Positions 9,034-19,881 of a DNA stretch of 64,000 bases are shown here, piece by piece. Both the position numbers and the translations under genes were made by a program. The first letter of the stretch is position 1. Each line of letters begins with the position of its first letter. Source of the stretch: Polytrichum commune (taxonomy: Eukaryota; Streptophyta; Polytrichopsida; Polytrichales; Polytrichaceae); assembly GCA_950295325.1 (NCBI GenBank), contig OX485804.1:15378001-15442000 (forward strand), read 5' to 3'. The notes under the pieces are model-generated. The model was not told the origin of the DNA. It made no database searches and was given only the letters and a program-made list of their open reading frames with translations.

Positions 9034-11345
9034 TCATAATGGTCAACATGAATAAGATTGATACTTAGTTGACTATGGTTTCCAGGTCCCAATAGGATTT
9101 TTGGGTTGCATTTGGATTTCCTTCGTGTTTATCCTTGTAGAAAGTCCATGGTTTTCTATTATTGCAACCTTTCTAGCTCCCCTTAACTATCTTGGTCATT
9201 TTTCAATTTTAATAAAGGTCACGAGAACTAACCTTTCACAATCCACTCATATGATTGGTTAGCTCCCAATACCGCGGACTCCTTTAGCTCACAGGTGGGG
9301 GACCAACCCTCCTAAAGTTGCATTTGGGACTTACCGCTTAATCGGTAACCAATGTTAACATGTGGACTTCCATTCATGGGAGTCCAATCTTTAGTTGATC
9401 ATCGTGTTGCCAGATGCCCGTGGATGTTGTGCCGTTCGGCCTCGGTGGGTTTGGCGGCCACACCGCCTCACCCATATAAGCCTCTAATACTTTGGGCAGA
9501 GCCCTTACCCCACCATGAAGAAACTTTTTGTCTCTTTACCAGGAGTTGGGGCCAAGTAGACATTTTCCCTTAGCCGCTGGGGCTGGAAGCCCCCAACAGC
9601 TTCAGACCACCATAACTTCTACATATGATTTCTAATGATATCAAGAAACCACTTTATTGACATGTGCTCTTTGCGTAAATGCCAATGCACTCCGCGTTTG
9701 CTCCATTCAGGCAAGTATCGAGGAAGTTATGCATGTTCAAACCTTGGCAGTCCTAGGAGCCACTCACACAAATCCAGGGATGATGGTTGGATTGTTTGTT
9801 GATTCATCATGCCTGGAGTTGATAGCGTCTAAATCGAGTGCACTTGTGCCTGGTTGTGGTGCTTAACAAAACATATATGACTACCAATAGTCATCAACAT
9901 AGGGAGCAATGATAAAAGATCCAAGCGTGACAGATGGTCTCTAACTAAGATTAATCATGCACAATGTAGAACAAGTAAGACTACAAGCAATCATTCTCTC
10001 TGTGAAAGGATGACTACATCTAATCATGAAGAACAAAAAAAACCTAGAACCCTACATTCAAGAGAAACCCTAGACCCTAACATAATCAATTGCATGCAAG
10101 GCGGACCAACTTCATATGGAGGGCGCCATGGTGCGAGCCAAAAAATTGTGCCCCCATGCTTGGTTAATAAAAAGACAATGCAATCAAGGGGGTAAGAACA
10201 CACTTACAAACTTAAATAACCCTTGGAAGGTTAGAATCGTCTAAGGTTAAGTTAAGAAAGAAGGAAGGAAGAAGAGAGTCCGTCGGCCATTGGGCAGCCT
10301 GGGGGAAAAAAAAGGGAAGCCTAGAGGGTCTTGGAGGCCACGAGAGATGAAGCTCATTAGGTAAGGTAGAGGGGAGAGAGAAAGAGCAACGAGGCAGAAA
10401 CATGCCTCGGTGGGAAGAATTTTGTGCAGGAGTGGTGGGATTTTGTGTGCAGCCTCAAGGGGGCAGGTGGAGAACAATTCAAGAATGAGCAAGAGCAGGA
10501 GTCAAGTTGGAGGCATGCTAGGTTTCGTCACAAAGAGGGGTGTTGGTGTTGAAGGAGGGCGATGGCAACTCACAAGACTCTGAAAGGAGAGGAGCTCTGG
10601 CAGTCCCTTCACACTGAGGTTGAGCCAGTTAGCGCAAGCAAACTCCAGAATATCAAGTCCAGTGCATACTTCACAACTAGCTTTAACAAATGGCAGCTAC
10701 AACAGTGCGGCGCTAATCAACGTTCATGGTGACTGCAACGCTGTGGATCCCTCTCATTGTAGTGGAGACACGAGGGATGATTTCAACAAGTACTCCTTCT
10801 CCTTTACCTCTATTTTTTTCATGCCCCTGCTGTTGTTATATCCCTTCAGCAATCAAGTAGCCATTACCGTGAGTTGGGTAAAGAATTGTAGTGCTCAAAG
10901 TGTCTGGGAAAGACGCTTTCACCTTAATTGTACACCTGGATTCATGATTGGAGTTCTGCCCTTATAGTTTAAGTCCACATGAATGAGCAAATTATTCCTC
11001 TCTAACATGAGCTTTTGAGAGCTTTCAAGATATGACAACATAGTATATCCCCCACCCCCCACCCCCCTCCCTCTTATCCCTCCCTTTATAATCAAAATTA
11101 TCATTGTCCATCAAATCTAGGATGAGAAGGTCTCTCTTTGGAAGCTGCGGCAAGTCGAATATGAGAACCCGATCTCTAGCAAGCACTCCAAGAAACAAGG
11201 CAAGTAGATCTAAGTGGGTATTGACAATTGCAAATTTGCCATTTGGAAATAAGATCAAAATCAAGAATAATTACTAAATTAAAGGCGAAGCGGGAATTTG
11301 GAACTCTCTATGGTAAAGAATGAAGAGATGGCGCTCCTCATACAT
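9034..11345. other. Gene-free intergenic DNA
   Basis: No coding region, RNA gene or element was recognised. The region holds C-rich runs (about 11050-11070) and short open frames without protein character. Confidence 0.45.
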
Positions 11346-11877
11346 TTACATAGTTTATGGTATTTAGTGTCACGTACACTATTTGCGAAGGGCCTAAACT
11401 AGATGCCTACAGATTTCAAAGAGTCATGTCCGCTAATTGCCAGTATGATATTGTTCGCCAACACAAGTGCCTTTTTAGGTGAAATTTTATTGACATCAAA
11501 GACATTTATTTCACGCAGCAAATCATAATACCTGAGATGATAGTTTTTCATTTTAATATGCAAGGGGAAGATATTATTGAGCATACTCATGTGTTTACAT
11601 TTTAGCATGCAAGAGGAAGATATTCTTGAGCATACTAATACCAAGTGTCATATTATTTACACTTTAGTCCACTTGTAGATCATTGTGTAACATTGGCATA
11701 CACCTCATAACATTATTGAACATACTCATGTCAAGATAGTAGTATGCACACCTGAATGCCAAGTGTCATGAGGTGTTACTTATAATAAATTATGTTGATC
11801 ATTAGTGTAACCTAGCATGTGCCTCAACATAGGGTAAGTGACACTATTATGCATGTGACTCTAACTACCATATCGCA
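11346..11877. repeat. Dispersed ACTACATTG-family element, copy B
   Basis: Related along its length to 52656-53597 and 44073-46788. It begins with a decayed TTACATAGTTTATGGTAT terminus and ends near CTAACTACCATAT. Internal landmarks shared by the copies are GAAGGGCCTAAACTAGATGCC, GCATGCACCTCATAA-like sequence, and GGGTAAGTGACACTATTA. Non-coding and probably a non-autonomous DNA transposon; the right terminus is degraded. Confidence 0.6.
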
Positions 11878-12144
11878 AGACATAAGCCTCAGGCTGAGAG
11901 ATTCATGTTTGCATGAAAACAACATGTGCAGGAGAAGGAGGGGCCTTGAGGATCGGAATCAAGGTCTAGAGGGTCTTGAAGTTAGGTTAGCTGTGCAGTG
12001 GAGTCTTTCTTGAAGGCCGAGTTTGTGGATAAACTAAGTTAAGTAATACTCTGGTGCCCCACGTGACATATTGTAGATATGTTAGGTGTTGCAAATGAAC
12101 AACATTACCTACATTGATTTGTGCATTAGGTTATCTTTGCAAAT

Positions 12145-12590
12145 AGGTAGCCTCTTTACCACGGGGGAGGTCACTTCATTGTCAAGTTGACACCACGTGC
12201 GGACAAAGTTTGCTACCCATATATTACATGCCATATATAATTTTAAAATTCATAATATTTTTTCTACATATACATAATCATTGATAGTATATTTTGTATA
12301 TATTTTTTGAAATTTTTCGTCATCTATATTTTTTTAGTAATTGTTTTAGTTCAATTCTGTGTCATTCTAGTTAGAAACGGTATGTTTTATGAAAAAAACA
12401 AATCATCAAATTTAGTTACCACTTTTAACTATGTCATAGGTACTATGTATATCTACTCATGAAAAAAATTGATAAAATTTTGACCCATTTTGGTGGTGCA
12501 ACTTACCAGAAGAAGATTTTTTTTGGTCGCATGTGGTGTTCAACTTGACAATGGAGTGATCTCCCCGTGCTCTTTACCCATGCAAATTAT
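12145..12590. mobile_element. Inverted-repeat element (MITE-like)
   Basis: About 50-bp imperfect inverted repeats at about 12150-12205 and 12528-12585, sharing CACTTCATTGTCAAGTTGA-type sequence and CACGGGG. They enclose about 320 bp of AT-rich non-coding DNA. The family and target duplication were not determined. Confidence 0.55.
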
Positions 12591-13874
12591 CTTGGGTCAA
12601 AATCGAATCACAAAAACTATAGTTTTGTTTATCAATATGTGTGGCAACCACAACAAAAAGACAAAATCGCGTGTGTTTTGTTACCATGGTAATAAACATC
12701 CAAAGTAGTGTGGAAGTTGGTAAATTAACTTGGGGTAAACCTAATTGCATAAATTAGTGTAGTTATCTACAAAGTCCCTCAATGACGGAAAGAAACTAGG
12801 AGTTTGGTCACTCTTTGAGAGATTTTTAGTGTCAAGAGCTCGTTAGCTTATCTTGTGTCTTAGTCTGATTCTAAAAGTTGGGGGAAATTCTTTGAACCCA
12901 AGCCTCTTTCAATCCCAATGTTTATATCTATCTTTAGGATTTATAGGAGGATGTGCCCAACTTGGGAACCGTCACCCTTAATCTTGGATAGGCATGTCTG
13001 GGTGTGAAGATTAAATGGAATTGGAAAATGGTTAAAGAATAGGTTCAAGGGTGATGGCTTGGGAATTGTCATAGGCTTGGTGGTTGGTTATGTTGTGGTG
13101 CTCTCCTTACGTGGCAGTGTGACATACTTGAGGGGCCTCCGCCTCCCCTCCAAGTGGGTGCATTGTTCTTTGGTTTAATTCATCCTTGGCATTGGTTGAT
13201 TGGCCTTCTATCTCAAAATAGAAAAAGAGAAAGCACAAGAAGACTTGCCAAACAATAACTTGCTTGATCATGATGAGGCCAATAATGATTATAATAGTGT
13301 TCATTGCAAAGTAAGCGAGCTTAAAATAATATGGGCTCATGTGCATTAGTGGAGAGTAATTGTACCAAGGGATACTTAAGTATATGTGCCTAAAAGCGAT
13401 ATTTCCAACAAGTTTATCCCTTTCAGTGAACTTGAATTTTTCAAACAAATCTAACAATGCTACAAATGTTTGAGAAGTGAATTTGGAAAATACTAAAAAT
13501 AAAGGATTCATATGCGACCTAAAAATATTTGCAAAGTCATTTCAAGGTTGTTGTTGAATGGTGTATGTTATTTGTAGATATAATTTTGCTACATTGGAAA
13601 ACCGGCTTACTTATCAATGCCCAACTTTTTGGCCAGTTGTCATTACAATGAAGAGGAAATTAGCCGGCACTTGAAAAAAAAATATAGGATATTGGCCGGT
13701 CCAAATTAATGGCAACAAGTTTGCAACCGGTCAAATCATGAAAAAAACCGGTAGAAGTTGTGAAGGGGCCGATTTTAGCTGGTTGAGCTCAAGAATCTCC
13801 CGAACCCTACCGCCAAGTTTGTGAAAGGTATTCCTCACATGTGCTCATGCCACCGACCAAATCTACAAAGAGGG
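12591..13874. other. Gene-free intergenic DNA
   Basis: Nothing recognised. A minus-strand open frame (about 13107-13511) has hydrophobic stretches but no family resemblance and no supporting signals. Confidence 0.4.
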
Positions 13875-13877
13875 TTA

Positions 13878-14401
13878 TGCCCCCTCCCCACCTAACTTTA
13901 CCTAAGCCTAAAAGTTGGTGCTAAAAATAGAACCTTCACACCATTGACTTTATCTAGTGCCGAGCTTAATTGGCAAATGATGTGGCGTGGCTTAAAAGTG
14001 GAGGTTTTAATTAAGTCTCAAGCACCGACCCTCCCATCAATACCTAGACATGAGGCAGGAATGTAGGACCTTTAAAAGTGTCACCTCCCGCCCTTGTGAT
14101 TGATTGCTTTTAGTCTTATCTATGAGGGCACGAGGAGCTCCATCAACAAAAACCGGTGGCAAGATAAATGAGTAGTAAGGCATTTGGGAATGGGACAAAA
14201 ACTATCCAACATTCATTGCGTGGTAGATAAAACAATGAACATGTGCGAAAGCTACTTAACTAAAACCTATTCAAAAACCTCCGGAGCAAGTTCTTGTAGG
14301 TGCATTGGGATAGCCGGATGCCTCCGCTATAACCAAGGGAGCTTTGCCCGGCTTTTAGGAAAGATTTTGGTTATTTGGTAAAGTCAAGTGGGGAGGGGGC
14401 A
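13878..14401. mobile_element. PIF/Harbinger-type MITE, family 2, copy a
   Basis: 524 bp with terminal inverted repeats TGCCCCCTCCCCAC..GACTTTAC and a TTA duplication (13875-13877 and 14402-14404). The second copy, in opposite orientation, is at 60450-60979 and matches over nearly the whole length. Non-coding. Confidence 0.8.
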
Positions 14402-14404
14402 TTA

Positions 14405-15700
14405 GTAACGTACACGAGGTAAATAATAGGAGAACCCAGTTATTATCTATGTCACACAATCACGTACAACATAATCATTCATTTTGTATCACCGAATACA
14501 CATACAATCATTGAGTATTCTAACCTAATATTTAGCCATTTGAACCTTGTGAGATTGGGCTTTTTGGTAGGTACACACTCCCTCCACCTTTACTAGTCCT
14601 CATTACTTAACCTAATATAATCCCAAGGGTTACTTAGGGTAAATAACCGTTGTTGCTTAAACTTTGAAGAAGGCTCTCATGGTTTTCTCTACTTATTATA
14701 GAATTAGGTGAGTACCCTTGACCATAAATCCATAGAACCGGATCTACGGTCATCAGTGGGTGGATTCATTTATGCTGGAGAGACAGATTCCCCACCTCAA
14801 GTCATATTTTGGCAAAACTCCCCAAACATGGTTGTCCATTTCAATTTAGTATTCATAACCTTGGGTGGGTGGTGGGGACCAATTCCCTTCAAAATTCAAA
14901 TTTCTTCGTAAACTTAGCAAAATGCATAGTATCATAGTATGTGTTTTAACTATAGTATTAAGGCACGAGGTGTTGTGTGATCAAAGAGACTAAGTTGAGC
15001 AAACATGACCATTTGTGTCAAATTAGCCATTTCACAATAACTTGAGAATAAAGGGTATGTTTACCTTGTATCTTCAAAACTAGGCATTTAGCGGTCAAAA
15101 ACAAAACACAAAATCATTGTCATTTAACACATGTCATTGTCTCAACAAGAACTTGCATAAATCACAAGCGCACGTGTAGCAAATGATCACATATATATGT
15201 TTTTGCTCCTTCAACTTGATTGTAGAAGCTAATCTATGGACTAAGAGAGAGAGGTTCATCCTCAATTGTGTCCATGCAACCCAACATAACCACAATTTTG
15301 TTATGAAGCGTACATGGTGTTTGTTGAGATGTACTCAATTGCTATCACAATTGCAACTAGTACAAAGCTAGTTCACTTCAACACGTCTACACATGGTCAT
15401 ATATGCCAACATTTCTCTATCTTTGAGTAAGGTGAGTGTTATTTGCTACACTTTTTTTTGGTGTCATGAGGTAAGAGGCTAGTTAAAATATGTTCCTCCT
15501 ATTGTCTCTTTAACCTTGTAAACAAATCACATACATGTTGAGAGCCAACTGTGATTATAAGAAATCTAGCATGGTTTGCAAAGACTATTTTGGGCTTCAT
15601 GTTGTTTTTAATAGCCTACATTGCAATTGATATTCATATGTGAAAAATCTTATTCATCAAATGATAACATAGATGCCTTAGATGCTCATGGAGCCTTAAG
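14405..15700. other. Gene-free intergenic DNA
   Basis: No gene or defined element recognised. Confidence 0.4.
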
Positions 15701-15714
15701 GCATATTTGGTTTG

Positions 15715-15875
15715 ATCTCATGCCATCATATGTATTAACTATGAGTTATTGGTTTATATGATGGCATATGGAATAACCTAAGAGTTGATGATTTATATGA
15801 CAACACATACAATAACTAAGAGTTATTGAATTGCATGATGACATATGCATTAACTCGAAGTTATTGAGATATTTG
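15715..15875. repeat. Short tandem repeat, about 50-bp unit, 3-4 copies
   Basis: Degenerate units built on ATGATGGCATATG..AATAACTAAGAGTTATTG repeat at about 50-bp spacing. Copies diverge by several bases. Non-coding. Confidence 0.65.
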
Positions 15876-17630
15876 TAGGGGTGATTATTGCATGCTCACA
15901 TGTGAACCCGAAACATGTTTACATAACATGGTTGGCATTCAATGTGTCACTAAGAAATCGTAGTTCCTATGACGATTGTTAGTAGGACTATGGTTTCACA
16001 CTTTTTGAGCACACAATTTGTAGTCCAGAAGAATGGGAACAATGAGCCTACAATATATCTTCATGTTTTAACTATACTCATGAATTTTAAGTGTCTACAA
16101 TAGGTCATGACAAAAATAGGTGTACCCGCCCTACACCAAGCATTATGGGTTTTGGAACATGCCATTGTCACGGTGCCACCTCACAATGCCATGCACATGA
16201 TTTGGTGTGTTGGAACAAAAAAGCCATTTTATTGCAAAGAAAGCATAAACAAATCGTTGATGTCATCAAGAAACCATAATATCACATGTTTTATTTCAAG
16301 AATAATAACTATGGATAAAATATCACCCCTCCCACATTGTAGGACATGTTTTACATTGTTAAAAGTTAAAGGTTCAACTTAATGACAACTATTTCACTTA
16401 CATTTTAGTACAAATGCACCTTAGTAACCCCCCCCCCCCAAGCAGCCATAGGGTTGTCCCTCTACTTATGACACCATGACAAGATTGGGGTTCTTGGAGC
16501 AATTCAATTTGATTTTCCAATCAATTTAACCTTTCAAAATGGATACGAAAGTCATCCAACTTAGAATATTTGAATCACACCTCAATTCCTATTGAATCAT
16601 TCAAATTTTGAATACTCACGCATGCCCTGATAAGATGATTGTTGAATAATCTATCGTGGCCTTGCCTAGAGTGTGAGATTGTGGACCCACATGTGACATG
16701 CCACACTTGCTTATACCTAAATTACAATGCCATACAAGAGTTCCAATCACAATGAAAGCAACTTGAAATACCTCCACTTGGCACTTGCCTTCGGCATGAT
16801 GTGCTATGTGGTGGACTTCCATGTGTGCACGTAACTTGTATTATGCATGCTATGCATACACTTGGATTCGGATATCTTGGAAACTATGTAACACATTCTT
16901 TGTATCCATTATAATGTAAAATTTAGGTGTCTAGAATGAGATCACAAACCAAAACTTTACATGTACCTTAGGTGTTGGGGGTAGGAGGTTTATTATCTAT
17001 AATTAGGGAATGGTGTTTGGGTGGGTGGTCACAAGCCTGATCCACCCATTGCCCGTTATCTAACATGATTATCATGGAAAAGAGATTATACATATCATTG
17101 AATAACTTTGAATCGATCTCTTGGGTTTTATGACCTTTTATGAGTGAGGTGAAGACATTGGAGACAATCAAAGAAAAAATTAAAAGTTCACATTTATATA
17201 TGATAAAATAATGTCAATTTGATTGATATATATAGAAATGTATTCATTTTTGGAAATGATGAAATTGCCAAATAAATCCATTCAAACATAGAAACTGGTG
17301 AAATTGCCATATGAAGAATAATGAGTACACATGATGGGAATGAAAATTAATATCTCACGATCCATAATTTAGCTTTAGTGCCCATCAAATGTTGCCAATT
17401 CAACAACATTGAAATCTAAAAGGAAGTAAGTCATTGGTTTGAATGTGTAGTCCACCCTAAAATTGGGGGGGGGGGGGTTGAAAGTGAAGTTAGCTCAATT
17501 GGGCCAACTTTATGGCAACTTAGCTCACATTTAATAAGTTACCTACACGACCATGTAGTTTTGTAAATGAGCCTAATTTATATGGTTAGTTTACTTTATC
17601 GAAGGTTTGAAGGCATGGGTAAGGCAATTT
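15876..17630. other. Gene-free DNA with G/C homopolymers
   Basis: No gene recognised. Contains a C-run at about 16430-16439 and a long G-run at about 17465-17478. Open frames here lack protein character. Confidence 0.4.
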
Positions 17631-17634
17631 TCAT

Positions 17635-17931
17635 CTACAAGTACACTAAATAGTCCTATTATTATGGGTCACATTAATTACCAACCACGCTAAATTTCTA
17701 GTAGAAAATTAGCATGGGCTACAATAATTGTTTTCTTAGAAAATAAATGTGCGTGATTTTTTTTTTTTTGTGCTACTTTTGTTTTACAAGTAATATTCAG
17801 TGTGTTGCTTGGAAGTCGTTATGAAGACTTAGGGGAAGACCCATGTTAATTCCACCTAGACTAGAAAGTTACCCTAGGCCCACCCTAATTTTCCACCCAC
17901 ACTAATAGGACTATTTAGTGTACTTACAGGA
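17635..17931. mobile_element. MITE with AAGTACACTAAATAGTCC termini
   Basis: Nearly perfect inverted termini (AGTACACTAAATAGTCCTATTA at the left, its inverse at about 17909-17928) enclose about 240 bp of non-coding DNA. Superfamily not determined. Confidence 0.65.
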
Positions 17932-19140
17932 GTGGCACCAACACACGTGTCATCCTCTAACTTCATGGTAAGTTCCATTTGTGAACCCGACGAACTTGTT
18001 TTTTTAGAGCAACATACATGTAATTGTGAATAAACTTAGGTTAAGGAACATAGTGCTTACTGTAGTTAGCCATTAGATAGATACAAATTATCATTAAGTG
18101 AACTTCACACACACGTATAAACATTCCCTAAGAGACTTGAGGGAAGGTCATGATCTCTTCCTCATGAAGACTATCCATAGTGTCTGGATCTGCATTAACT
18201 GAGCATCCTATGATTATATTCTCGGGGCCCACGTGAATGAACACACACTACTTAATAATGTTATGATCTTGGTGTATTTTAAGCCCATTGGCTCCCGCAC
18301 TTTAAAGTTGATTTCATTTCATGGAAGTTGCGGGTAGCTTAAACCCTACTGGACAACAAGAAGTGACATATCATGCCACCGAATCAAGACCCCCTCAACT
18401 TTGAGCTTTAAACTTTCAAGGCCCCTCTCAAGACCCCTCCCCCCCGCCAAACAAACACCGACCCTCTCGCGCACGCCATGTGTTTCCGCCAATCTGTTCA
18501 CAAGATGCATATTAAAGGCAACAAGCTCTGTGCTTTCCCTCATTCAAATCTCACCAACTCAAGTGATCATTTCCTCTCTACCGAGATCGGAGGCTGCCAC
18601 AACTTCAGAGTTTTGATTGAAATGCTCAGGTACTTGATTCAAACCTAAGCACACGAGGTTGAAGCCCTGTTTGATGTGTCCAGAGTTTGGTGTGGATTCA
18701 AGATGCAAGACTACTTTTGTGGAGATTGGTGAGAGTGAGGAGTTGGTTCTCGATGAGCTTGACATTTCAATCAATCAGTGCCTTCTGGAATTGAGTTTGC
18801 TCAGATTGTGGGTTCTTTCTGGATGCTATGCAATTGGTGCTGATGAAGGTGATGTGCAATTTGGTCGCAGGAGATCGAGGAGAAATTGATGTTAGGAAGT
18901 CTTGACATAAACGGAATTTTTTAAGTTGCGAAAGCGTTACCCACGCGCATATCTCTACTCAGGTATTTCATGATTCACAACTCAGCTCTCGTGGGGCTAT
19001 TGGGGACATCATTGCAACTTTGCAACTTTGCTTGCACTAAGTTGGGTGGCTGATCTAATAAGCGTTTCTTGTCCCGTTTGACCAGTCATAGAAATTGGTT
19101 GAAATGACTCTATCAGATAATCTTTCTTTATTTAGGTTAA
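17932..19140. other. Intergenic; possible 5' leader of VIT-vWA gene
   Basis: A CT-rich, GC-elevated stretch (about 18400-18620) ends in a CAG-GTACTT donor-like site near 18629, and an acceptor-like GATGTCGCAG lies at about 19822-19831. A non-coding first exon for the downstream VIT-vWA gene is possible but unproven. 18211-18290 resembles one arm of the hairpin at 57357-57425. Confidence 0.3.
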
Positions 19141-19144
19141 TTAT

Positions 19145-19815
19145 GGAGTGGTGGACTCCATCACCTTCATTTTCATACAAGTAGTGCTAGTACCATTCAG
19201 TGTCTGTCTATTCACTTTGCACTGATGAATTAGAGATGGCATAGAAGTGACGGCATTATCAGAGCATCATTCTGTAATTGCGTTAATTCTTGAGCGGTGG
19301 AGTCCATCACCTTCATGCTTATACAACCATTGCTACTCCCATTTGATGTCTATCTATGTACTTTGTGCTGATGAATTAGAAACGACATAGAAATGATGTC
19401 ATTATCAGAGCATGATTCTGGAGTTGTGGATTCCATCACCTCTATGCTCATGTAACCTTTGCTAGTCCCATTCAATGTCTGTCTATTCACTTTGCATCGG
19501 TGAATTAGAAATCACATGGAAATGGCACTATCAGAGGATCATTCTGTAATTGGGCTCATTTTTTGGCGGTGGATTACATCACCTTGATGGTCATACAATC
19601 ATTGCTTGTCCCATAAGATGTCTGTCTGTGCATTTTGTACCGATGAAATAGAAATTACGAAGAAATTACTTTATCAGCGCATCATTCTGTCCTTGGGCTG
19701 TGGAACAGATTTGAACCTTTCGTGGTGGATTCCATCATCTTCTTGCTCATACAAGCAATGCTAGTCCCAACGAATGTCTGCCTATGCACCTTGTACTCAT
19801 GAATTAGCTGATGAT
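19145..19815. repeat. Five-copy tandem repeat upstream of VIT-vWA gene
   Basis: Five units of about 130-160 bp start near 19145, 19293, 19421, 19561 and 19720. Each has GTGGA.TCCATCACCTTCATG...CATACAA..ATTGCTAGTCCCAT..GATGTCTGTCTAT...ATGAATTAGAAA..ACATAGAAAT..TATCAGAGCATCATTCTG. The last unit ends about 65 bp before the ATG at 19882, so the array lies in the promoter, leader or first intron of that gene. Confidence 0.85.
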
Positions 19816-19881
19816 CTTTGGATGTCGCAGGACCCGAAAGACTAGAAATCGGCTCCTGAGCACTTGTAAGAAGCAGGAGGC

